Shown one piece after another: positions 1 through 9,298 of a stretch of DNA of 64,000 nt. This DNA comes from Salarias fasciatus (Eukaryota; Chordata; Actinopteri; Blenniiformes; Blenniidae), in contig NW_021941373.1 of NCBI RefSeq assembly GCF_902148845.1, positions 1,720,944 to 1,784,943 on the forward strand. The letters are read 5' to 3'. The translations under genes were made by a program, and so were the position numbers. The number at the start of each line of letters is the position of its first letter. Within the stretch, counting starts at the first letter, position 1. The notes beneath the pieces were generated by a model. The model saw only the letters and a program-made list of their open reading frames with translations. It did not search any database and had not been told where the DNA came from.

Positions 1-113
1 CCACAGGTTGTCCTGGGGCCCGGCGAGGTCCTCCACCACGTGCCCACGGTGGAGCGGAGGAGCCATCACTGCTAGCACTGGCAGCAGCATCATCAGGACC
101 AGGAACATCTCCA
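1..113 (-). CDS. env: ERV env, N-terminal fragment (runs off the window)
   Basis: On the minus strand an ATG at 113 opens a frame that continues to the edge of the window. Its first residues (MEMFLVLMMLLPVLAVM) form a hydrophobic stretch like a signal peptide, as expected for a retroviral envelope precursor entering the ER. The position just beyond the pol stop matches retroviral gene order. Only about 37 codons are visible, so no envelope domain can be confirmed. The call rests on position and the signal-like start. Confidence 0.6.
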
Positions 114-157
114 TCGTTGCCTCGTGGAGGGTGGACTACCTCACACGGGAGCTGATC

Positions 158-3100
158 TCAGGGATTATTCTGCCCTGTGGCTGGGAGATCAGCTGTCGGA
201 GCCGGCGGTGGCACCGTAAGGAGCTTACAGTGACTCGCGTGGATCCAGGTAGCTCGCTCTGCTACCTTCACGGCAGTGTGAGTCACCAGCAGGACTTGGA
301 ACGGACCGAGCCACCGTCTGGCTTTCCAGTGCTTCCTGCGGAAGTCCTTCACCAGGATCCAGTCCCCTGGGTTCAGTCGGTGTAGAGGGCCTTCAGCCGG
401 GCGCGGAAGAGCCTCCTTCACGGTCTGCCTGATCTGAAACAGAGTCTTGGAGAGATCGGCACAATAAGACACCATGCTGCTGTCACACATATCAGTAGAC
501 AAGGCTTGCCAGCGCGGAGGCTCCAAGCCTGTCTGAGGCGGGCACGCGAACAGTGTCTCAAATGGACTGAGACCTGTTCTGGCTCTCGGACGCATGCGCA
601 TGGCCATCAGCACAAGAGGAAGAGCTTTAGGCCACGAAAGGCCCGTGTCCTCACAACATTTAGCCAGCTTGGCCTTCAAAGTGCCATTTTCTCTTTCCAC
701 TGCTCCTCCAGACTGTGGATGATAAGAGCAGTGTGTGCGTAACTGGAACCCCAATCTATTGCTGACCTCCGTCAGCGCCTTATTTACAAAATGGGTTCCG
801 TTATCACTCGTGATTCTGGTGGGAATGCCCCACCTCGGAATGATTTCAGTCAGGAGTGCTTTGGCTACCGCTCCGCTGTCCGCATGTTTGGTGGGAAAAG
901 CCTCCACCCACTTGGAAAACATGTCAACAACCACCAGGCAGTATTTCTTACCCTCTGCAGGAGTCAGTTCCACAAAGTCCATCATCAGGTGGTCAAAAGG
1001 GAACTCAGACGGCGGGTGAGCAGCGCTCCCCACAGGCCGGACATGGCCGACATTGTGAGCTGCACACACCAAACATGTCTTACAGTGCCGCTCCGCCACA
1101 ACCGAGAATCCCCTGGTAAACCACAAAGATGTGACCTGTTGTACCATTCCCCCCTTGGAGACATGATCAACACCATGAGCAAGCTTAGCAAAATGAGGGA
1201 AGAGGCGGCGAGGGAGACAGGGACGTCCATCCGAAGACACCCACACCCCGTCAGCGAACCTGCACCCGCTTGAGGACCAAAGCCGGCGATCATCAGGCGT
1301 AGCCAGCGATTGAACCTCAGCAAGAGAAGCTGAGGGGGCCTCGGAGTCAGCAACAGTCAGCTGAGGAGCCGGAGGTGCACTCGCCGCCCGCCTGGCAGCT
1401 GCATCAGCAGCAGCGTTCCCCCTGGAGACTGAATCCGCAGAGCCTGTGTGTGCAGAGCATTTCACAACAGCAACAGCAGAGGGTAACAAAATAGCATCCA
1501 ACAGATCAGAAACTTGAGATGCATTCAGGATCGGTTTACCACCAGACGTCAGAAAATTCCTGTGCTTCCACAGGACACCAAAGTCGTGCACCACGCCAAA
1601 GGCGTAGCGAGAGTCCGTGTAAATGGTGACAGTTTTCCCCCTGGAGAGCTTACAGGCCTCAGTGAGGGCCACTAGCTCCGCAGTCTGAGCCGAGAAGTGA
1701 GCCGGAAGGGAGCCGGACACCAGGGTGTCGTGATCGGAGCAAACAGCAAAACCCACCCGGTTTCTTCCGGTCACATCGCGAGAGGAGGAGCCATCCACAT
1801 ACAAGATGAGATCAGAATTAGGCAAAGGAGAGTCAGAAAGATCCACCCGCGGGGTGCAGACCTGTGACAAGACCTGATCACATTGGTGAGGCTCCCCATC
1901 TTCCTCGGTGGGGAGGAGGGTTGCCGCGTTAAGCCTGGTGCACCGCTGAACAGTGATGTTAGGCATGTCCAGCAAAACAGTAGTATACCTGAGCCAACGC
2001 GCCGCAGAGAGGTGCGAGGTACGCTGTTCAAGTAGAATGACCGACACAGAGTGTGGTACCATAACAGTGAGCTGAGAATAACCCACTATGTCTCTGAATG
2101 CCAAAACCGCCTTCTCCGCCGCCGCAACAGCACGCAGGCAGTGTGGGAGCCCCGCAGCCACCGCATCTAGCCGCGAGGAGTAGTACCCCACCGGACGAAG
2201 CAGGTCCCCATGAGCCTGTAAAAGAACAGATGACATGAAGCCATTCTTCTCATCCACCATCTGTGTGAATGGTTTGGTTGGATCAGGCAGAGCCAGAGCC
2301 GGAGCAGAGAGGAGGGCCTCCTTCAAAGCCACAAATGCAGCCTCGGCCTCCGTGGTCCACGGGACTGGTTCTTGCGCCGCAAGGTGTGACCCATAGATAC
2401 ACCTGGTAAGAGGGGACTCAAGAAATGAATAGTTAGGAATAAAATTCCTACAATAACCAGTCATGCCTAAGAAGGACATCATTTGTTTCTTAGTGACGGG
2501 TTTTGGAATGTTGCGTATCGCAGCAACGCGGGAGTCTGACAGCTTCCGAGCGGAGCAGGAGATCACATGCCCCAAGAAGGTGACAGTGGGGAGAACATAC
2601 TGCAGTTTCCTCCTGCTGACCTTGTGACCCTGCTCACAAAGATGACGCAACAATGCAAGTGTGTCAGTTTGACACTGCTCCTCCGTAGGCGCACAGACCA
2701 GGAGATCATCCACATACTGCAGAAGGACCAAACCTGGGGACAGCACAAGGGAGGAGAGAGAATCACGCAGTGCCGCATTATAGATGGTGGGAGACTCACA
2801 ATAACCTTGACACAGCCGTGTGAAGGTGTACGGTTTCCCTTCGAATTCAAATGCAAACCAGTACTGTGAATCCGGGTGAACTGGAACAGAGAAAAATGCA
2901 TTTGACAGGTCAATCACAGAAAAAAACGTAGCTGTGGACGGTATCTGAGATAAAATGGTGTGTGGGTTAGGAACGGTGGGAGACCTGGGGACCACCGCCC
3001 TATTCACAGCTTGTAGATCCTGAACAAATCGCCACTCCACTGGTTCACCAGGGCCCCTAATTTTTTTCACAGGAAACAGCGGAGTGTGCACTGGTGAGGA

Positions 3101-4285
3101 GGGGCAGGGCACAATCACCCCTGCTTTTAGCAACGAATGAAACACAGGAGTTATGCCTGCCACGGCCTCCTGTTTCAGCGGATACTGCTTCTGACAGGGC
3201 CGGAAAGAAGATTTGGGTGTGATGACGACAGGCTCACACCCCCTTATCAGTCCGACGTCATATTTGTTTTCAGCCCACAGCTGCTTTGGCAGCGAGTCAA
3301 GGGCTGCTGCTGTGGAGGGAGAGGCACAAGGAGAGAGAGAGAGAAGTGAATCATACTGACACTCCAGCCGCACAGTACGCTGACAGTGAACAGCACTAGG
3401 GAGTGCTTGACAATACACGCGAGCTGATGAGGAGTATAAAACATGTGGGTCAGAAGTGGGCTCCCAATCTTTAGCTCTGGAAGCCTTCAGCATAAATGCC
3501 CCTAAGTGTTTCCAAGCCCGGTTCGACGGTCGAGCCAGCGAAATGTGAGGTGAGGAACCTCCCCATCCTCGAAATAAGGGACTCTGAGTCGGTGTGAGTT
3601 GGACCGAGAGAGCACAGAAAGATTTGTCCCACACCAAGCACTGAAGGATGAGTCTATCATGTGTTTGCTTAAAGAACTGCCCCTCATACTCGTCATCTGG
3701 ACCTTCACGACAGAAATAAGACGTGCAGTGCAAATCTGCCGCCTCCATGAAAACTGAGGAGGGCGCCACTCTAGCCCGACATAATTCCAGCCAATGCAAA
3801 CTTGTCGGTTGTTGACCAATCTTCCATTGATACACATAGTTTGGGGTCAAAGGGCAATATTTGACCATTGTGAGTGTGCTCATGTTGTCCTCCTCAGGGC
3901 CAGTGGGGGGTCCCGAAATAGACAACCCCTCAGGTCCTGACACAACCGTGAGCCTGAGTTGACACATCAGATCCCTGCCCAGCAAATTGATCGGGCATAA
4001 TTTAGAGAGGAGAAATTTATGAGTGAACTGCGATCCTGTAGAGGGTGAACAGGTTAATGGAACCGTAAACCGCTCCCTCTGCTGATGTCCAGATGCCGAT
4101 ATGGACAGGATGGAATCCCCACTCAGTCCTGGGGCGGGAGTGAGGACACCATCCTGAATAACAGAATGGGTGGCACCCGTGTCCACCATGAAATGTACAT
4201 TTTGGCCATTAACCACCAGGGTGTAAATGGGAAACTTCTTGTATTGCTCTTGTGATAGGAAGATGTGTGTGTGCATCTCATCCAC
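158..4285 (-). CDS. pol: ERV pol polyprotein (protease, reverse transcriptase, RNase H, integrase)
   Basis: One open frame of about 1375 codons looks whole. Near the N terminus, VDTGATHSVI is the aspartic-protease active-site motif. The reverse transcriptase follows around residues 370-640, with QYVDDLLVC as the catalytic motif and fingers/palm sequence such as WRFVQDLQAVN. The RNase H domain around 860-990 carries YVDGSSS, TAELVALTEA and YTDSRYA. The integrase has an H-H-C-C zinc site (CKTCLVC), then MDFVELTP, SDNGTHFVN and the ERENGTLK glutamate for the DDE triad, and ends in a GPY/F-like module (WLGPFQVLLV). In this family pol is made as a gag-pol product by read-through. The apparent start is only where the frame opens; the protease region is preceded by an HT-rich repeat. 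Confidence 0.95.
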   Translation of the reverse strand: MDEMHTHIFLSQEQYKKFPIYTLVVNGQNVHFMVDTGATHSVIQDGVLTPAPGLSGDSILSISASGHQQRERFTVPLTCSPSTGSQFTHKFLLSKLCPINLLGRDLMCQLRLTVVSGPEGLSISGPPTGPEEDNMSTLTMVKYCPLTPNYVYQWKIGQQPTSLHWLELCRARVAPSSVFMEAADLHCTSYFCREGPDDEYEGQFFKQTHDRLILQCLVWDKSFCALSVQLTPTQSPLFRGWGGSSPHISLARPSNRAWKHLGAFMLKASRAKDWEPTSDPHVLYSSSARVYCQALPSAVHCQRTVRLECQYDSLLSLSPCASPSTAAALDSLPKQLWAENKYDVGLIRGCEPVVITPKSSFRPCQKQYPLKQEAVAGITPVFHSLLKAGVIVPCPSSPVHTPLFPVKKIRGPGEPVEWRFVQDLQAVNRAVVPRSPTVPNPHTILSQIPSTATFFSVIDLSNAFFSVPVHPDSQYWFAFEFEGKPYTFTRLCQGYCESPTIYNAALRDSLSSLVLSPGLVLLQYVDDLLVCAPTEEQCQTDTLALLRHLCEQGHKVSRRKLQYVLPTVTFLGHVISCSARKLSDSRVAAIRNIPKPVTKKQMMSFLGMTGYCRNFIPNYSFLESPLTRCIYGSHLAAQEPVPWTTEAEAAFVALKEALLSAPALALPDPTKPFTQMVDEKNGFMSSVLLQAHGDLLRPVGYYSSRLDAVAAGLPHCLRAVAAAEKAVLAFRDIVGYSQLTVMVPHSVSVILLEQRTSHLSAARWLRYTTVLLDMPNITVQRCTRLNAATLLPTEEDGEPHQCDQVLSQVCTPRVDLSDSPLPNSDLILYVDGSSSRDVTGRNRVGFAVCSDHDTLVSGSLPAHFSAQTAELVALTEACKLSRGKTVTIYTDSRYAFGVVHDFGVLWKHRNFLTSGGKPILNASQVSDLLDAILLPSAVAVVKCSAHTGSADSVSRGNAAADAAARRAASAPPAPQLTVADSEAPSASLAEVQSLATPDDRRLWSSSGCRFADGVWVSSDGRPCLPRRLFPHFAKLAHGVDHVSKGGMVQQVTSLWFTRGFSVVAERHCKTCLVCAAHNVGHVRPVGSAAHPPSEFPFDHLMMDFVELTPAEGKKYCLVVVDMFSKWVEAFPTKHADSGAVAKALLTEIIPRWGIPTRITSDNGTHFVNKALTEVSNRLGFQLRTHCSYHPQSGGAVERENGTLKAKLAKCCEDTGLSWPKALPLVLMAMRMRPRARTGLSPFETLFACPPQTGLEPPRWQALSTDMCDSSMVSYCADLSKTLFQIRQTVKEALPRPAEGPLHRLNPGDWILVKDFRRKHWKARRWLGPFQVLLVTHTAVKVAERATWIHASHCKLLTVPPPAPTADLPATGQNNP

Positions 4286-4290
4286 ATTGA

Positions 4291-4410
4291 CCGTGTGTGT
4301 GTGTGTCGTCTCAGCATCTACTGTGTGTGTGTGTAGCGTCTCGCTATCTACTGTGTGTGTGTGTGGCGTCTCGCTATCTACTGTGTGTGTGTGTGGTGTC
4401 TCACTTCCCT
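4291..4410. repeat. Four 30-bp tandem repeats at the ERV gag/pol junction
   Basis: Four consecutive 30-base units (4291-4320, 4321-4350, 4351-4380, 4381-4410) each carry a TG run followed by a gYgtctc-type segment. The unit is ten codons long. On the minus strand the repeats read as His-Thr-rich peptide just before the protease domain. They are specific to the gag/pol boundary and absent from the rest of the provirus. Confidence 0.85.
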
Positions 4411-4480
4411 GTACCGCTGCAGCTGAAATATCAGCGGTGTAATCCTCCGTCCCTGGGATCGCCTCCCCCCACTTGCACCG

Positions 4481-6047
4481 TCAGTCCGCGTGTGGAGCTT
4501 CCTTGCCACTCTCGCGTTCCTCCCGGGCCTGAGGGCATTTCTTTGCCCAGTGTCCACGTTGACCACACAGAAAACAGCAATCCCTGTCGACCGATTGACG
4601 ATATTGCTTGCGCTGGCCACGTCCCCCGCTCCTGCGACCTCCTCGTCCTTTACCCCGACCCCCCGCTGGTGGGGGTCCCGAGTACATGGTCAAGGCAGCC
4701 TTATGAAGATCAGCATCCCGTCTCCCGGCCTGCTTGTTGACCTTATCTCTGATGATGTCCTGAGCGTGGCAGCAATGCCGTCTCAGGGTTGCGAGGCGGA
4801 CTTCGTGTCTCATGCCCACATACAGCTGTCGTACGAGGGCCCCCATCTCGGGTAACAGTCCGTCCACAATAGTGGCACACAAGAGCTTCTCCCAGGGTTC
4901 AGCATCATCTCCCAGCCTAGGAGGACGCTGTAGTCCAGAATGGCGATTGAAGACCTCTTCAGCTCTGTGCAGAAAATCCTCAACCAGCTCCTGAGGCCCC
5001 TGTTTCAGAGAACGCAGTGCAGCGAGATCGGTGCGGTGGGGAAACGCCGTATTTATCGATGCGGTAAGTACTGTGATGGCATTACGGAAACCCGCATTGG
5101 CCACATGGGCCCAGTCCGGATCTTTCAGACGGGCTTCATCCCCGGGTATACTGTCCCGTATCTTGGCCAGGTCACAGGGCTTCAGCTTCAGGGCAAGAAT
5201 TTTTCTTATCTCCGCTCCGGTAGGTCTGTATTCTTGGCAGAACGCTGAAAATTCAAGCCCGAATTTCTGTCCATTGTCAACCGGATCAGGGAGCTGTTTT
5301 CCGTGCAGCTGAACTTCCTCTGGAGACCATGGGCGGTACACCAGAATTGGACCGTCAGCACCAGCAACCTCCACCATCGGGGCAGTTACAGTGGATGAAA
5401 CCGCGTGTGGAGATGGAGATGTATAACGCTGCTGGCGCCGGCTGCGGGTGCCGATAGGAGACCTGGTGGGACTCGGAGTCGTAGTTGAATCCGGGGCAGG
5501 TCCTCCTCCCATAGCTCCATCTAGCAGTGGTGGTGGCTGGTCTTGAGGATGACGGCGTCGAGGGGGGTGCGAGTCCAGGTCGGGGTCCACCTTCATGGCA
5601 GCCAATGCCTGTACAGCGGGAGCATAAGGCGAGGAAAGTGAAACATCATATGTTGGCGGTACCGATTTCAACGTATTATCTTTTCTGTTTCCCACATCTC
5701 CACTCATATCCAATGCCCCCGCCATTTTGCGCATAGTCGCTTTCTTCTCTGTTTTCTGCTTCCGTTTTCCAAATTGTAATACACTTCTTGTGCATCTCCA
5801 GTCGCTGCACATGTTCAGGCTTCAACTTCCCCTTCGAAGTCATCATTTTATCCCATTCCGCCTGAATGTCTCTTTCGACCTTCTTTATCTGATTCACACT
5901 CAAACTGCCCCCCTCGGGGAAACCAAACCTTTCACTCCATTCTCTCACACAGACCACACACTCAGACCCATACTTTTTCGACATGTCGTTACATATTGGG
6001 GTGTCTGGAGGACTCTTCTCTTTAACAGATCTGTTACCCATTTTCAA
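4481..6047 (-). CDS. gag: ERV gag region (matrix, capsid, nucleocapsid), broken
   Basis: The upstream part begins with an ATG and MGN (a possible myristoylation start), as in retroviral matrix. The longer open part, of about 443 codons, holds a proline-rich linker, a capsid domain and near its end a single CCHC knuckle (CFLCGQRGHWAKKC). Within capsid, LKQGPQELVEDFLHR matches the major homology region (QGP..E....F..R). A basic arginine/glycine tract precedes the knuckle. One knuckle with the major homology region is typical of gamma-like viruses. About one break is apparent in the region. Confidence 0.88.
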
Positions 6048-6431
6048 TTGGACGTCTCCAACGGCCTTTTCGCCTCTACGGTCCCAGCCCAGACCCGAGG
6101 GTGCAAAAGTGCTAAAAAAACCCTCTCCAATCTCTCTCCCACTCCAAACACTACTCTGGGAAGATTGAAGTTTTATGCTGTTATTATAGTGACCGGCACT
6201 ACATCAGTCACTCGCCCTCCAACCAGTCCAATACGAAAAGAACTCACCGGGTGCTTGTAGGAGTTTTCCCTCAAAGGGGGAAAACCAGTTCGTGGATCCT
6301 AGCGGTGGTCCGGTCGGCAGGTGCGAACCCAGTCCCCGTAGAGTCCGTCAATGGCGGTGGGGCTGCAGCAATTTGTCCGCAGGATGGCCGATCACCGGGT
6401 CCCCGTCCCCCGCCGGATTCCACTCGTAGGA

Positions 6432-6449
6432 TCCTGTTCGTGACGCCAA
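6432..6449 (-). promoter_or_regulatory. ERV primer-binding site
   Basis: Immediately inside the LTR the minus strand reads TGGCGTCACGAACAGGAT, an 18-base segment starting with the TGG that pairs with a tRNA CCA tail. It partly resembles a lysine-tRNA site, but I cannot assign the tRNA with confidence. Confidence 0.65.
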
Positions 6450-6450
6450 C

Positions 6451-6834
6451 TGTTATGGCAATTTTATTTTAATAAAATGCATCAGCCGGCGAGTTCGTTT
6501 TGGTCTTTTTATTAAGCTGTACAGCAGGAGAAGTCACACAGTCAACAGAGTAACAGTGAGTTCTGCCCTCGCAGGGGCGTGCAAGCCTCTAATAACTATC
6601 TGCTGCGTTCACTCCCAGGGGCCTTGACCGCACCCAGCCGCAGGCTGGATACAGGAAGACTCCCACGAGTGCCCGCAGCTGCTACGCTAAGATTATCAGG
6701 AAAAGTAAATTCTAGACAAAGCAGTCACGGTTCCCCACACATCGGAGTGTGGGAGCTACGGTTGTTTACAAAAAATACCTCTGTGAGCACTACAAGTGAG
6801 AAACAGCATGCATACATGAGAAATTTCCATCACA
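6451..6834 (-). repeat. ERV 5' long terminal repeat
   Basis: The segment begins on the minus strand with TGTGATGG and ends with CATAACA, giving the TG...CA ends of an LTR of 384 bp. AATAAA-like sequence occurs near the 3' side. The boundary at 6834 is supported because homology to the paralogous arm (57334 and below) starts at the next base. TCAG at 6835-6838 is a candidate 4-bp target duplication; its partner would be outside the window. Confidence 0.8.
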
Positions 6835-6838
6835 TCAG

Positions 6839-7555
6839 TTATTATAAAACTGAACATCTGCTTCATGAAATAAATGGACACTTGACAGACTAAACTACAA
6901 ACAGGAAGAACTCCATTAATCTAAATGATTCAAATGTTATTGTGTGATAATTCGAGACCCCATCAAATCTGATTTGTCTCTGTAGATCGCATTTCTACAG
7001 CTCCTGACATGGATATTTGTCAGTAGAGGTCTGAACCTCCATTGAGTTTAAAAGCATTTGAATGATCAGGGCTCTCTGTGGCTGTATCTCTGTCACGTCA
7101 CATGACACACTTTGGACCAATCAGGTTCCTTCTTTCACTAAACAAACTCCACTGGACTGTGGAGGAGGAAGAACCAGCTGAAAGGGTGAATTATAGCAAC
7201 GGAAACACAGAATTTCATTATCAGTCATGGTAACGGTGTAACGCTGGGAAAAGTTAGCAGTTAGATTACTTGTGACTAAAAATAGTAACGAGGTTTATTT
7301 TAATGAGGCTCCTCCCATCACTGCTCTTCATATCTCTATGGTAGTGTCAGGGTTTGTGCTGTAAAGTCTGGACAGCTCACATGTCTGGAATATTTAATCT
7401 GATTTTCAAATGAAATCCATGTTTTTATCAGATATACCTGTAATGAGATTACAAATGTTTTATGCACTGTAAAGGATTACAGTTACACTTCTTTTGTATC
7501 CTATTTTTGTAACTGTGTCACATGTCCTGCGTTCCTCCCCAACCCTGGTGTTCAG
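6839..7555 (+). other. Upstream/intronic region before SRCR copy A
   Basis: No coding exon was found here. The stretch is AT-rich and matches the reverse complement of 56592-57330. It contains segments such as ggtaacggtgtaacgctggg and gtaatgagattacaaatg that look like decayed MITE ends, and similar sequence also precedes SRCR pair C (59115-59330). A promoter or signal-peptide exon could not be placed; if the ERV entered an upstream intron, the first exon would lie outside the window. Confidence 0.5.
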
Positions 7556-8302
7556 ACGGGGTGCGGCTGCTGAATGGATCCAGTCGCTGTTCAGGCAGAC
7601 TGCAGGTGAAGACTAACCCGTCTGACCAGACCTGGTCCTCAGTGTGTGAAGCAGACCTGGACCTGCAGGATGCACAGGTGGTGTGTCGGGAGCTGAGCTG
7701 CGGGGCTCCTTCGGTCCTGCAGGGGGCGCTCTATGGAGACGTGCAGACTCCCAGGTGGAGCCCAGAGTTCCAGTGTGGAGGCCATGAGTCTGCTCTGCTG
7801 GACTGCAGAAGCTCAGGCTCAGCTAGAAGCAGCTGCTCACCTGGTAAAGCTGCTGGACTCACCTGCTCAGGTAGAAGAGGAGCTGCAGCTTCCACTGCTC
7901 TTCTCTTCACTCTCACTCCATCCTCTCTCTCTTCTCTCTCTGCTCTGGGTTCAGGGGATGAGGTCAGGCTGGTGGGAGAAAACAGTCGCTGTGCAGGTTC
8001 TCTGCAGATCAGAAGTTCTGGAGTTTGGAGACCATCATTTATCCTCCGGTGGTCTTTGGAGAAAGCAGCTGTTGTTTGTTCACATCTTCACTGCGGCTCT
8101 GCCGTGTCTGCAGACACGACACGTTCAGTCAACTCCACACTTACAGCGATGATCATGGAGAACTGCTTTCAGTCTGGATCTGATTTCATGAAGTGTTCAG
8201 TTTTCCTTAAACGTGACTCCAGCAGTAATCTCTCCTGCTCAGGTAAGTTCATCAGTGGTGTGTTCCTCACTCACCATGGTCAGAGTTAAAGTTCTGTCAA
8301 TG

Positions 8303-8361
<59 letters not shown>

Positions 8362-9298
8362 CCAGACCTGCTGCTCCATCCAGTCCTCTCCGTGTCCTCC
8401 TCCTCCTCCATGCTCGGGGTCTCTGAGGCCCAGCAGCAGGGGCTCCAGGTGATCTGGGGCTCCACCTTCACCATCAGCTGCTCCATCCAGCCACAGTACC
8501 CAGGAGGCTCCTTCCAGCTCACCTTCACCTCCTCCAACACCTCCTACAACTCCACCCAGCCGGCCGTCAATCACTCTGCACACTTCCTGTTTCCTGCCGC
8601 AGAGCCCGCCCACCGGGGAAACTACAGCTGTGTTTATCACCTCCATGTTTTTGGACACAACTTCTCCTCAGAGAGCCGCCTGCTGTCTCTGTCTGTGTTC
8701 GGTAAGAAGAAGCTGACTCCTCCTTTACTCCACCCTTCAGAGAACATGTGTGGGTTTTCCCCCCTTTAGAGGTCCAGCAGGAGGTCCCACTGGGAGGAGG
8801 CCCCGAGGGGGTCCAGGACTCTCTGCTTTGGTCTGGGAGAGACTTGGAGTCCAGTCAGCAGAGCTGGAGGAAGATGGAAGGGACAGACATGTCTGGAGGG
8901 GTTTGGTCTCTGTAGCGCCACCCAGACCTGATCCAGACCAAGAGGGAGCCCAGATGGAGGACTCTGATGGTCTCACTCCCAGCAGTCCTCAGACAGACGC
9001 TGATTGTTCTCTGTGTGTTCAGATCCAACAGCTGTGGTGGTCAGATGGGTGGTGGTGCCGCTGTCTCTGCTGCTGCTGCAGGGGGCGCTGTGGCTGTACT
9101 GTAAGGTACTGTTCTCCTCTCTGCTGATGCTCTGGAGCTCTGGGTGGAGCCAGACTCCCCTCACTCCTGTGTCGTCATGTCTCTGCAGGCCAGCAGGGGG
9201 CAGACTGGCAGACCGGGCGGACGCTGAGCGGAGTGCAGTGGAGGGATGAAGTCGGTCCTCTGAACCTTCCTGCTGTGAAGACCAGATGGTTTTTATGA
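7556..9298 (+). CDS. SRCR-SRCR-Ig single-pass receptor, copy A (five exons)
   Basis: Exons fitted from GT/AG borders are 7556-7870 (SRCR1), 7955-8242 (SRCR2), 8366-8701 (Ig), 9023-9100 (transmembrane) and 9189-9298 (tail, stop TGA). SRCR1 carries eight cysteines (SRC, SVC, VVC, LSC, FQC, LDC, SSC, LTC). SRCR2 is more diverged with six. The Ig exon has the cysteine pair FTISCSIQ and GNYSCVYH plus many N-glycosylation motifs (NTS, NST, NHS, NYS, NFS). The membrane exon encodes VVVPLSLLLLQGALWLY. A phase-1 donor at 9101 gives a 36-residue tail ending VKTRWFL. The alternative donor at 9106 gives a much shorter tail. All other borders are phase 1, so domains can be skipped or added without frame loss. 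The architecture suggests an immune-type surface receptor. The ligand is unknown, and no signal-peptide exon is visible. An in-frame ATG at 7522 precedes the acceptor and is probably not the true start. Confidence 0.85.
8306..8360 (+). repeat. (TG)n run abutting the Ig-exon splice acceptor, copy A
   Basis: A pure TG/GT run of about 27 units ends five bases before the Ig exon; the acceptor is the tccag that follows it. It therefore replaces the usual pyrimidine tract of this intron. Copy B has the same arrangement (55780-55849), with a longer run and a short gtttgtttg spacer. Confidence 0.9.
8768..8965 (+). mobile_element. Old RTE/Rex-type LINE 3'-end relic in the SRCR copy A intron
   Basis: In the intron between the Ig and membrane exons, the plus strand reads PTGRRPRGGPG, WERLGVQSAELEED and HVWRGLVSVAPPRPDPD. 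This lines up with the C terminus of the LINE at 17700-18066 (CPTGRRPRGRLRTLW, WERLGILPEELEEES, EVWASLLRLLAPRPGPG). It is a short 5'-truncated relic without the GATG tail. The same relic is in copy B, so it predates the duplication. Confidence 0.72.

Larger units (their letters stand above)
1..6834 (-). mobile_element. Endogenous retrovirus, gammaretrovirus-like (partial: env start, pol, gag, leader, 5' LTR)
   Basis: A minus-strand provirus enters from the left edge and ends with its 5' LTR at 6834. The order read on the minus strand is LTR, primer-binding site, leader, gag, protease-RT-RNase H-integrase, then the first codons of env, after which the window ends. Protease, YVDD-type reverse transcriptase, RNase H, an HHCC/DDE integrase with a C-terminal GPY/F-like module and a single CCHC zinc knuckle fit a gamma/epsilon-like fish ERV. 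Pol is a single long open frame; gag shows about one break. Long open frames suggest a fairly young copy. It lies exactly at the left edge of the SRCR duplication arm, and the matching arm near 57334 has no such insert, so it probably arrived after the duplication. The 3' LTR is outside the window, so LTR-LTR divergence cannot be used for dating. Confidence 0.93.

Noticed and set aside
8239-8658. Frames of Cys-Val or His-Thr repeats across TG/AC runs (also at 18652, 35894, 47401, 55417)
   Set aside because: They are simple translations of dinucleotide repeats, open in several frames, with no protein features.
8750-9127. Separate protein-coding frame downstream of the Ig exon
   Set aside because: It runs through the intron and its LINE relic; splice borders and the paralogous copy support an intron.
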